6,401 nucleotides of DNA from JAWOHX01 sp046484975 (lineage in GTDB: Bacteria; Bacillota; Clostridia; DUPQ01). Both the position numbers and the translations under genes were made by a program. The notes under the pieces are model-generated. The model was given only the letters and a program-made list of their open reading frames with translations. It made no database searches and was not told the origin of the DNA. The DNA is taken from positions 1 through 6,401 of the forward strand of contig JAWOHX010000094.1 in NCBI GenBank assembly GCA_046484975.1, read 5' to 3'. Below are positions 1 through 5,615 of this stretch, one piece after another; position 1 is the stretch's first letter; every line of letters begins with the position of its first letter.

Positions 1-503
1 AGGTTGTATGGGTAGGGACTGTCAATGGCCGGATGGACCGGGTTGTGCTGAAAGACGATTAGGGGTTCCCCTTCAGGGGCCTCTCCAAGATAAGCAAGCA
101 TCCTTTCCCGGTCCCTGGCACAACGGTCAGAAGCGTCATAAGCATCATTGAAGAGCATCAGACTGCAACCCTTCATCCGGTATAGCCCCTCCCGTGTCCC
201 GAAGGCATCCGCAATGGCATCCTGTGAGCCGTCATGGTTTCCTGCCAGCGCCAACGCGGGGATGCCGGACTTCTCCACCGCATCCCTGATCTCCATCAGG
301 TCCTCCATCGCCCCGTCCAGATTCCCGTCGTCCAGCAGATCCCCCAGAAGGACCAGTAGGTGGACATTGTTCTTTTCCGCAAGGAGCACTTTCTTCAGCA
401 GGTCCAGGGCTTTGTCGCCCCTGCGGGAAGGGTGCGGACATGGCTGTCCCGCATGATGGGTATGGTGAAGGTCGGATACAATGAGGATCTTTGTTTCTTC
501 CAT
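1..503 (-). CDS. Metallophosphoesterase family protein, C-terminally truncated by window edge
   Basis: This is the first 167 codons of a calcineurin-like phosphoesterase, a dinuclear-metal enzyme that hydrolyses phosphate mono- or diesters; its substrate cannot be told from the sequence. The metal-binding motifs appear in family order: SDLHH (D11, H13), GDLLDDG (G54-D55, then D58/D59), GNHD (88-91), and QHNPVHP with H153, matching the later histidine motif. No signal peptide is seen, so it is probably cytoplasmic. Translation reads MEETKILIVSDLHH, and ATG at 503 is the only start codon just ahead of the first motif. Its Shine-Dalgarno is poor: AAAGG at 518-522 lies 14 nt away, and is better placed for an out-of-frame ATG at 511. 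It is divergent from the DUF1189 gene and shares its promoter palindrome. Family members are usually about 230-300 aa, so roughly a third is missing. The fold is certain; the function is open. Confidence 0.9.
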   Translation of the reverse strand, partial: MEETKILIVSDLHHTHHAGQPCPHPSRRGDKALDLLKKVLLAEKNNVHLLVLLGDLLDDGNLDGAMEDLMEIRDAVEKSGIPALALAGNHDGSQDAIADAFGTREGLYRMKGCSLMLFNDAYDASDRCARDRERMLAYLGEAPEGEPLIVFQHNPVHPAIDSPYPYN

Positions 504-539
504 GCCGCCATGCGCCGCCTTTCTGCAATGATTCCATTT

Positions 540-548
540 ATTATACCA
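540..548 (-). promoter_or_regulatory. Extended -10 promoter element for the metallophosphoesterase gene
   Basis: On the minus strand positions 548 to 540 read TGGTATAAT, which is TG-N-TATAAT. The transcript would start near 533, about 30 nt before the ATG at 503. No good -35 hexamer is present (CCCTAT at 17-bp spacing), consistent with reliance on the extended -10. This promoter overlaps the space where polymerase would bind for the divergent gene. Confidence 0.6.
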
Positions 549-555
549 ATGTTTG

Positions 556-564
556 TGGTATAAT
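556..564 (+). promoter_or_regulatory. Extended -10 promoter element for the DUF1189 gene
   Basis: TGGTATAAT lies at 556-564 on the plus strand, giving a predicted start near 571 and a leader of about 26 nt. The -35 is weak: TTTATT at 537-542 with 16-bp spacing, or ATTTAT at 536-541 with 17. That -35 position lies inside the -10 of the opposite promoter, so the two promoters physically overlap. Confidence 0.65.
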
Positions 565-579
565 AGGGAAAAAATCGGC

Positions 580-584
580 GGAGG
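580..584 (+). promoter_or_regulatory. Ribosome binding site of the DUF1189 gene
   Basis: GGAGG at 580-584 precedes the ATG at 597. The spacing of 12 nt is longer than the usual 6-9, but this is the only strong Shine-Dalgarno match in the predicted leader and no closer in-frame start is seen. Confidence 0.6.
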
Positions 585-596
585 ACGGGACCCTTT

Positions 597-1397
597 ATGA
601 AAAAAGCCCGGAACGGTTTTCTCAAATTCCCAAGGACCTTTCTAAAGACCCTGTATGACTTGGATTATTACAGGATACTGGACAAGCTTCCTTTAAAAAA
701 AGGCATTTTGTACCTGATTATGGTTTCGGTGATATCCGGAATCATCGCCATGATTCCCTTCCTCTCCGCCACAAACAGGGACATCGAGAAACTGACGGAA
801 ATCTTTACTTATGACAGCCCTGCGTTTTCCATCGAAGAAGGACGCTTCCGGGTGGAAGGCCAGTCCCCCGTCACCGTCCATGAACAACCCGGCAAGGACT
901 TCATCATCGTGATGGACCAGGAGGATGCCACGTCCATCCCAACATACCGGGAATACCGGACCGCCGTGGTATTTTTTTCCGACAGCCTGTACATCAAATA
1001 CACCAACCTGTCCAGAAACCTGGACTATGACTCGCTGTTCGTCGAATCTGTGGACAAGGAGGATTTCCTTGTTCTCTTTTCCCTGTTCAGGATATCCTTC
1101 GTGTTCTTTGCCCTGTTCTTTGTGCTGTACATGATCATCACACGTTTCATCGGGGCTTTTATCATCGCCTTCCTTGCACGGACCGTGGCGATTTTCACAA
1201 AAAAACCAAGGATGACCCTGAAAAGGACCTTCAACCTGGCTTGCTATGCATCCACCCTTCCCACCATCCTTGCCACCGCAGCCCTGGTGTTTTCCGTCCA
1301 GGTGATGTTCGCGGACATTATCTATGTGCTCTTCGGCCTGCTGTATGTATGGCCGGCCATCAAGAGGATTCATTCCTCGGACCAGTTCGCGAGCTGA
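597..1397 (+). CDS. DUF1189 family integral membrane protein
   Basis: This 266-aa protein matches the Firmicute DUF1189 family in length and layout; the family has no established biochemical function, and B. subtilis YvdJ is, as I recall, a member. An amphipathic basic N-terminus with FPRTFLKTLYDLDYY leads to a first hydrophobic helix at about 36-56. A soluble domain follows at about 57-158, probably outside the cell, then a cluster of helices at about 160-182, 184-200, 218-236 and 238-256. There is no cleavable signal peptide or lipobox. The gene stands alone, divergent from the metallophosphoesterase and converging on the ABC operon with 4 nt between stop codons. Its terminator, if intrinsic, must therefore lie inside the neighbouring gene. 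Family assignment is from recalled sequence character, not from a search. A role in envelope homeostasis would be speculation. Confidence 0.8.
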   Translation: MKKARNGFLKFPRTFLKTLYDLDYYRILDKLPLKKGILYLIMVSVISGIIAMIPFLSATNRDIEKLTEIFTYDSPAFSIEEGRFRVEGQSPVTVHEQPGKDFIIVMDQEDATSIPTYREYRTAVVFFSDSLYIKYTNLSRNLDYDSLFVESVDKEDFLVLFSLFRISFVFFALFFVLYMIITRFIGAFIIAFLARTVAIFTKKPRMTLKRTFNLACYASTLPTILATAALVFSVQVMFADIIYVLFGLLYVWPAIKRIHSSDQFAS

Positions 1398-1413
1398 GGC
1401 ATCAGGAGAACTG
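1383..1413. repeat. Interrupted stem-loop spanning both convergent stop codons
   Basis: An outer 6-bp stem pairs CAGTTC (1383-1388) with GAACTG (1408-1413). An inner stem pairs CTGA (1394-1397) with TCAG (1402-1405) around the loop GGCA. The inner arms contain the plus-strand TGA stop (1395-1397) and the minus-strand stop (TCA at 1402-1404). The stem is short and broken by an asymmetric 5/2 bulge, and neither strand has an adjacent T-tract, so a role in transcription end is doubtful. Chance pairing is possible. Confidence 0.3.
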
Positions 1414-3216
1414 CACGCTGTAAAGCTTGTGGTACAGACCCTTTTTCTTTAGAAGCGCGGAATGGCTTCCTTCCTCCCGGATCTGTCCCTTGTGCAGGAA
1501 CAGGATCCTGTCGGCTTTCTGTATGGTTGACAGCCTGTGGGCAATGGTGATGCTGGTCCGTCCCTCCATGAGCTTGATCAGCCCGTCCTGGATCAGCCTC
1601 TCCGTTTCGGTGTCGACACTGGAGGTGGCCTCATCCAGCACCAGGATGGCAGGGTCATTGACCAGGGCCCGGGCAAAGGACAATAGCTGCCGCTGCCCTT
1701 CTGACAGGGTGGTCCCCCGCTGGTTCACCGGTTCCTGGTACTTCAATGGAAGCTTCTCAATGAACCGGGAGGCGTTGACGGTCTTAGCCGCCTTTTGGAC
1801 CTGCTCCTCCGGGATGGGATTGAACAGCCTGATATTGGTCTCGATGCTTCCCTTGAACAGGAACACGTCCTGGCGAACCGTTCCCACGGCTTTCCGGAGC
1901 TGGCCGATGTCCAGCTTCTCAATGTCCACCCCGTCCACAAGGATCTGTCCCTTCTGGTGCTTATAGAACCGCAGGATCAGGTTGATGATGGTGGTTTTCC
2001 CCGCCCCCGTGGTGCCCACGATGGCGATCTTCTCCCCGGGGCGGACCTTGAAGGAGACATCCCTGAGGACCCAAACATCCTCCACATAAGCAAACCAGAC
2101 GTTTCGAAACTCAATTTCCCCCTTGATTCCGTCGAGGATGACGGGATCAAGGTTGGTTTCAGGCTCCATCTTCATCAAACTGTTGATGCGGTCGCTGGAA
2201 ACCAATGATGCCTGGGTGGTGTTGTACATCTCCGTAAGGTTCATGATGGGCATGAAAAACCGTCCGGAATAGTTCAGGAACATATAAAGCACCCCGAACT
2301 GTAGCCCGGATTCCAGGATGCTCCTGCCCCCGATCCAGAAAATCAGCGCCGTGGCAAGGGCGGCCACAACCTCCATGAATGGCCTGAAAATCCCAAAGAC
2401 CTTGATCATGTTCCGGTTTGCCTTGAAATAGTCCCTGTTGACATTGTCGAATTCTTTTTTCTTTACGTTCTCCATGTTGAAGGCCTGGATGATCTGCATG
2501 CCCGCGATGTGCTCGGACAAAAAGGCATTGATGGCAGATAGCTTTGCCCGGATCAGGGTGAAGATCTTACGGGCTTTCATCCGGAAGGTGATGGCGGCGA
2601 AGGCCATGAGGGGCAGGACGGCCAGCACTGTCAGGGTGAGCCGGACATCCAGCAGGAACATCAGCACAATGATGCCGACCATGGTGAAGATGTCACGGAA
2701 GAAGTTCACCACCACATTCTGGTACATCTCGCTGATGGTGTTGGTATCGTTGCAGATCCTGGTGACCACGCTCCCCACCGGGGTCTTGTCGAAATACGTG
2801 AAAGGAAGCCTCTGGACACGGGCGAAGACCTTGTCCCGCAGGCCCCTGATGATCTTTGCGGAAGTGGAAGCAAGCAGATAGGTGTTGATGTAGGTGAATA
2901 TGAAATTCACCACCACGGCCATCATATAATAAACGCCGCTGAGGATCAGGCCGCTTTTGTATATTTCGAAGTTGCCGGGATCCTCCACCGCCTTCATCAT
3001 ATAGTCGTCGATGGCCATCCCGATGATGTAAGGTTTGAGGAGCTCTGCGCCTGTGATGATCATCACCATCACAAAAGAAGTCAGGAAAAAAGGCCAGTAG
3101 GGTACCGCATATTTCAAAAGGGTCTTCAGTGCCTTCTTGTCGATTTTCTTTTTTTCGTCGTCCGCCACAGCCGCGCCGCCCCGGCCACCCATGCCGAATC
3201 CCATTCCACCGCCCAT
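1402..3216 (-). CDS. Heterodimeric ABC exporter half-transporter, subunit B (catalytic Walker B, degenerate signature)
   Basis: This 604-aa protein is a fused exporter half-transporter: a six-helix transmembrane domain (hydrophobic segments near 37-60, 88-112, 166-212, 272-295 and 305-328) followed by an ATPase domain. ATPase motifs in order are A-loop Y377, Walker A GTTGAGKT (401-408), Q-loop Q449, signature LSEGQ (504-508), Walker B ILVLDEA (524-530) with catalytic E529, D-loop SSVD (532-535) and switch H560. The signature has Glu at 506 where Gly is canonical, so it cannot form a normal second half of the partner's ATP site. The N-terminus is an unusual Gly/Met-rich segment, MGGGMGFGMGGRGG, before the charged linker. 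Translation is coupled to the upstream subunit: one nucleotide separates its ATG from that gene's TAA, and the GGAGGAG ribosome site lies in that gene's last codons. It likely exports drugs or lipophilic compounds; the substrate is unknown. Confidence 0.95.
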   Translation of the reverse strand: MGGGMGFGMGGRGGAAVADDEKKKIDKKALKTLLKYAVPYWPFFLTSFVMVMIITGAELLKPYIIGMAIDDYMMKAVEDPGNFEIYKSGLILSGVYYMMAVVVNFIFTYINTYLLASTSAKIIRGLRDKVFARVQRLPFTYFDKTPVGSVVTRICNDTNTISEMYQNVVVNFFRDIFTMVGIIVLMFLLDVRLTLTVLAVLPLMAFAAITFRMKARKIFTLIRAKLSAINAFLSEHIAGMQIIQAFNMENVKKKEFDNVNRDYFKANRNMIKVFGIFRPFMEVVAALATALIFWIGGRSILESGLQFGVLYMFLNYSGRFFMPIMNLTEMYNTTQASLVSSDRINSLMKMEPETNLDPVILDGIKGEIEFRNVWFAYVEDVWVLRDVSFKVRPGEKIAIVGTTGAGKTTIINLILRFYKHQKGQILVDGVDIEKLDIGQLRKAVGTVRQDVFLFKGSIETNIRLFNPIPEEQVQKAAKTVNASRFIEKLPLKYQEPVNQRGTTLSEGQRQLLSFARALVNDPAILVLDEATSSVDTETERLIQDGLIKLMEGRTSITIAHRLSTIQKADRILFLHKGQIREEGSHSALLKKKGLYHKLYSVQFS

Positions 3217-3217
3217 A

Positions 3218-5032
3218 TTACTCCTCCATTTCCTCTATCAGCTGCAGGTTGTACATTTTGTGGTAAAGGCCACCTGTCTCCATCAGTTCCTCATGGGTTC
3301 CTGTCTCCACCAGCCTGCCGCCGTCGAAAAGAAGGATCCTGTCCGCATCCCGGATGGTGGAGATCCGATGGGCGATGATGATGCATGTGCGGTCCTTCTG
3401 CACGTTCTTCATGTTCCAAAGAATTTCCTTTTCCGTTTCCACGTCCACACTGGACAGGCTGTCGTCCATGATGACGATGGGAGAATCCTTGATGATCGCA
3501 CGGGCAATGCAGAGTCGTTGCTTCTGCCCTCCCGAGATGTTGACACCCTTTTCACCCAGCACTGTATCGAACTGCCTGGGAAATTCCATGATGTTGTCGT
3601 AGACTGCGCTGATCCTGGCTGCATCCTCGATTTCCCCATCGGTGAATTCCCGGGGGGAGAACCCGATGTTGTACCGGATGGTCTCTGAGAAGAGTATGTT
3701 GTTCTGGGGGACATATCCGATGTTTTCCCTGAGCACTTCCAGCGGGATCTCCGTGATGTCCATGCCGTCGATGAATATCATCCCCTTGTCTTCCAGGTCC
3801 CAGGTCCGGGTCAGCAGGGAGGCGATGGTGGACTTCCCGCTTCCCACTGTTCCCAGCAACGCCACCGTTTCCCCGGGCTCAATGGTGAAACTTACATCCC
3901 GCAGGATTTCATTCCCGCCATTGGCGTAGGAAAAGGAAAGGTTCCTAAACTCAATCTTCCCCTGGAATCTTGTATTTCCAATATCCAGGGTCTTGCCGAA
4001 CTTTCCGTCAAAGATGTCGGATTTGGCAAACAACAGGCGGCTCACCCGAAGAAGGGAAACCTTCCCCCTTTGCACGAAATTGATGATCATGCCGATGAAG
4101 GCCATGGGCCGGACAATCATGCCGATGAAACTGTTCACCGCCACATAGTCCCCCAGGGAAATCCTGCCCTCCATGACCTGGAAGCCGCCGAAAAGCAGGA
4201 TGACCAGGTAGGGCAGGTTGCTCAGCACCATGATTGTAGGATGAAACAGTGCCTGCACCCTGGCAAGCTTCAGCGTCGCGGTATAATTGGTCTCATTGAT
4301 CTCCTTGAAATTCTTTGTCTCCATGTCCTCCTGCACGAAGCTTTTCACCACACGGATGCCTGAGATGTTCTCCTCCGTCTTTGCGCTCAGGTCCCCGAAG
4401 GTCTCCTGGACCTTGAGGAACCGGTGATGGATGAGTTTGCCGAACTTGACCATGATGAGGATCATGAAGGGGAAGGGCAAGAACAGCAGGAAGGCGAAGC
4501 TCCCGTCAACACGGGTCATGACGTATGTGACGGATATGACAATCAGGATGAGGGTGTTGCCCAGCATCATGGCTCCCATACCCAGCGCCCGGTACAAGGC
4601 CGGGAGGTCATTGGTGGCCAGGGCCATGATGTCGCCGGTGGAAAACCGGTTGTAGAATTTCATGGACAGGTCCAGGAGTTTGTTGAACATTTTTTTCCGG
4701 AGCAGGTAATCCAAGGCATTGCTGGCCCCGATGAACAGCAGTCGGGCGAAGAAGTTTGCAGCGAGGCTGACGACGGCGATGAGGACGAATACCGAACAAA
4801 ACAGGGCAAGCCTTCTCATGCCCATGTCCTGCATGCCGTCCAGTGCGGCCTTGAGCTCGTCCACGATGCGTCCTGTCAGGATCGGAGTCAGGATGGCCAG
4901 GACATTCATGGCCAGGATGACTGCGAAACCGCCCAGATATCTCCATTTGCTGTCGATGATGTAATCTTTGAGGATCTTCGCGCCCTGCTTCAATGTACTC
5001 TGGTCGTCTTCGCTTGTCCGGGCCTGCTTCAT
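3218..5032 (-). CDS. Heterodimeric ABC exporter half-transporter, subunit A (Asp replacing catalytic Glu)
   Basis: This 604-aa half-transporter has a six-helix transmembrane domain (segments near 31-51, 75-100, 150-196, 262-284 and 296-318) and a C-terminal ATPase domain. Motifs are A-loop Y369, Walker A GTVGSGKST (394-402), Q-loop Q443 in VPQNNILFSETI, canonical signature ISGGQ (499-503), Walker B IVIMDDS with D523, D-loop SSVD (527-530) and switch H555. The residue after the Walker B Asp is D524 rather than Glu, so the ATP site built on this Walker A/B should hydrolyse poorly. Its intact signature completes the competent site with subunit B. This pairing is known for BmrC/BmrD, LmrC/LmrD and TM287/TM288. 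The gene sits between marR, whose TGA overlaps its ATG as ATGA, and subunit B. A GAGGAGGAG ribosome site at 5038-5046 lies in the marR 3' end. Function as a MarR-controlled multidrug-type exporter is inferred. Confidence 0.95.
   Translation of the reverse strand: MKQARTSEDDQSTLKQGAKILKDYIIDSKWRYLGGFAVILAMNVLAILTPILTGRIVDELKAALDGMQDMGMRRLALFCSVFVLIAVVSLAANFFARLLFIGASNALDYLLRKKMFNKLLDLSMKFYNRFSTGDIMALATNDLPALYRALGMGAMMLGNTLILIVISVTYVMTRVDGSFAFLLFLPFPFMILIMVKFGKLIHHRFLKVQETFGDLSAKTEENISGIRVVKSFVQEDMETKNFKEINETNYTATLKLARVQALFHPTIMVLSNLPYLVILLFGGFQVMEGRISLGDYVAVNSFIGMIVRPMAFIGMIINFVQRGKVSLLRVSRLLFAKSDIFDGKFGKTLDIGNTRFQGKIEFRNLSFSYANGGNEILRDVSFTIEPGETVALLGTVGSGKSTIASLLTRTWDLEDKGMIFIDGMDITEIPLEVLRENIGYVPQNNILFSETIRYNIGFSPREFTDGEIEDAARISAVYDNIMEFPRQFDTVLGEKGVNISGGQKQRLCIARAIIKDSPIVIMDDSLSSVDVETEKEILWNMKNVQKDRTCIIIAHRISTIRDADRILLFDGGRLVETGTHEELMETGGLYHKMYNLQLIEEMEE
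3221..3227 (-). promoter_or_regulatory. Ribosome binding site of ABC subunit B inside the end of subunit A
   Basis: On the minus strand GGAGGAG ends 4 nt before the ATG at 3216; the core GGAGG is 6 nt away. It overlaps the final Glu codons of subunit A, whose TAA stop (3220-3218) precedes the next ATG by 1 nt. This favours coupled translation and equal amounts of the two subunits. Confidence 0.85.
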
Positions 5033-5466
5033 CTGGTCTCCTCCTCAATCACTTCCAGGATTTCCTCGATGGCAAGGGATGCCTTCTCCAGCCTGTCCTC
5101 CGGAAGGTTCCTGCAATACTCGGTGATCCTCTTTTCGATTTCCTTTTCGATCTCCTCTTTGATGGCCCTGCCTTTGGAGGACAACTCGATGTTGACCATC
5201 CTCCGGTCCGATTCATCTCTCTTGCGGATGACAAAACCGTTCTTCACCAACTTGTCGATAATCCCGGTCATGTTGCTGTAGTAGATCTTGTGCTTCTCCG
5301 TGAGGACCTTGGGATTGATGGATTTCCTGTAGGCAATCGTCTGGAAGACCCGGTACTCGTTGAAGCTCAGCCCGTATTTGCTGATGACTTCCGTATCGAT
5401 CTTGCGCAGATGCCACATCAGGTGCTTCATGCTGTTGACGAGTCTTACCGAAACATTGGTTTCCAT
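5029..5466 (-). CDS. MarR family winged-helix transcriptional regulator
   Basis: This is a 145-aa MarR-type dimeric repressor. N-terminal helices (about 5-30) and C-terminal helices (about 100-145, Glu/Lys-rich) would form the dimer interface. The helix-turn-helix covers roughly 33-79, with the likely recognition helix in YYSNMTGIIDKLVKNGFV (62-79). The wing follows at 81-100 as RKRDESDRR then VNIELSSKG, which is the family's conserved D-x-x-DRR...V-x-L-x-x-x-G pattern. The ATG at 5466 is chosen because GGAGAGG (5470-5476) is well placed ahead of it; an in-frame TTG at 5478 would sit inside that ribosome site. The gene leads the ABC operon and overlaps subunit A by ATGA. It probably represses its own promoter, releasing it when a ligand, perhaps an exporter substrate, binds. 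There is a single Cys (118), so no two-Cys redox switch is evident. Ligand unknown. Confidence 0.93.
   Translation of the reverse strand: METNVSVRLVNSMKHLMWHLRKIDTEVISKYGLSFNEYRVFQTIAYRKSINPKVLTEKHKIYYSNMTGIIDKLVKNGFVIRKRDESDRRMVNIELSSKGRAIKEEIEKEIEKRITEYCRNLPEDRLEKASLAIEEILEVIEEETR
5038..5046 (-). promoter_or_regulatory. Ribosome binding site of ABC subunit A inside the end of marR
   Basis: GAGGAGGAG on the minus strand ends 5 nt before the ATG at 5032; the GGAGG core is 7 nt away. It lies within the last Glu-rich codons of marR, and the marR stop overlaps the start as ATGA (5032-5029), a typical re-initiation arrangement. Confidence 0.85.
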
Positions 5467-5469
5467 AGG

Positions 5470-5476
5470 CCTCTCC
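5470..5476 (-). promoter_or_regulatory. Ribosome binding site that fixes the marR start
   Basis: GGAGAGG on the minus strand ends 3 nt before the ATG at 5466, with its GGAG core 6 nt away. It overlaps the upstream in-frame TTG codon (5478-5476), which makes that longer start unlikely. Confidence 0.75.
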
Positions 5477-5496
5477 AATTTAGTTATTATTCATAA

Positions 5497-5510
5497 ATAT
5501 TATATAATAT
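5497..5510. promoter_or_regulatory. 14-bp perfect palindrome, candidate MarR operator
   Basis: ATATTATATAATAT at 5497-5510 is identical to its reverse complement and lies 31 bp upstream of the marR ATG, covering the likely -10 box. MarR proteins commonly bind AT-rich palindromes of about this size over their own promoters, so it is a candidate autorepression site. The surrounding DNA is very AT-rich, so chance palindromes are more likely than usual; the assignment is an inference from position and symmetry. Confidence 0.5.
5499..5504 (-). promoter_or_regulatory. Probable -10 element of the marR-ABC operon
   Basis: TATAAT on the minus strand (5504 to 5499) would start transcription near 5492, giving a leader of about 26 nt before the marR ATG, similar to the other promoters here. 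No clear -35 hexamer is seen at 17 bp (only T-rich sequence). It lies inside the palindrome, so a bound repressor would block it. Confidence 0.5.
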
Positions 5511-5571
5511 AATCATCCTAAAAAATATATTAAAAATGTGATGTTTCTTGATTTTAAATAACATTGCCGTA

Positions 5572-5580
5572 TGGTATACT
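5572..5580 (+). promoter_or_regulatory. Extended -10 promoter element for the BMP lipoprotein gene
   Basis: TGGTATACT at 5572-5580 fits TG-N-TATAMT and nearly repeats the TGGTATAAT boxes at 540-564. It predicts a start near 5587 and a 29-nt leader. A -35 is not clear: TTGATT at 5548-5553 has 21-bp spacing, which is too long. The promoter is about 60 bp from the candidate MarR operator, so control by that repressor is possible but not indicated. Confidence 0.6.
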
Positions 5581-5602
5581 GTGTGTATATTAAATAATAA
5601 TC

Positions 5603-5609
5603 AGGGGGA
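5603..5609 (+). promoter_or_regulatory. Ribosome binding site of the BMP lipoprotein gene
   Basis: AGGGGGA at 5603-5609 ends 6 nt before the ATG at 5616. It is a purine-rich Shine-Dalgarno match at ideal spacing and supports this start, which also places the lipobox at residues 18-21. Confidence 0.75.
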
Positions 5610-5615
5610 ACAATC

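Larger units (their letters stand above)
539..565. repeat. Perfect 10-bp inverted repeat carrying two outward extended -10 elements
   Basis: The left arm TATTATACCA (539-548) and right arm TGGTATAATA (556-565) are exact reverse complements around a 7-nt spacer, ATGTTTG. Each arm read outward contains TGGTATAAT, a perfect extended -10 box, so the symmetry can be explained by back-to-back promoters. It could also serve as an operator for a dimeric regulator. Neither strand has a T-tract after the hairpin, so it is not a terminator. Confidence 0.8.

Noticed and set aside
539..565. Inverted repeat as a rho-independent terminator
   Set aside because: The stem is AT-rich and neither strand has a following T-run. 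It sits between diverging genes, where no terminator is needed.
693..1373. Long minus-strand open frame (226 codons) antisense to the DUF1189 gene
   Set aside because: It lies wholly within the membrane protein gene on the opposite strand. Its translation is rich in His, Gly, Asp and Gln with no recognisable domain, as expected for a shadow of hydrophobic codons, and it has no supporting ribosome site.
1418..1450. Hairpin plus T-run as a confident terminator for DUF1189
   Set aside because: The stem has only 5 bp with a 10-nt loop, and the T-run is explained by Lys codons near the C-terminus of ABC subunit B. It is mentioned only as a weak candidate.
1427..3688. Other plus-strand frames (1427-1966, 1795-2208, 2438-2881, 3137-3688) inside the ABC genes
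   Set aside because: All are antisense to conserved transporter motifs, lack ribosome sites and have low-complexity or implausible composition.
4424..5281. 285-codon plus-strand open frame antisense to ABC subunit A and marR
   Set aside because: It spans two well-supported genes on the other strand, its composition is His/Gln/Asp/Glu-heavy in one part and Ser/Leu-rich in another, and it shows no domain. It is an antisense shadow.
5467..5478. Longer marR start at TTG 5478, adding four residues
   Set aside because: The TTG overlaps the GGAGAGG ribosome site that serves the ATG at 5466, and the added residues have no family support.
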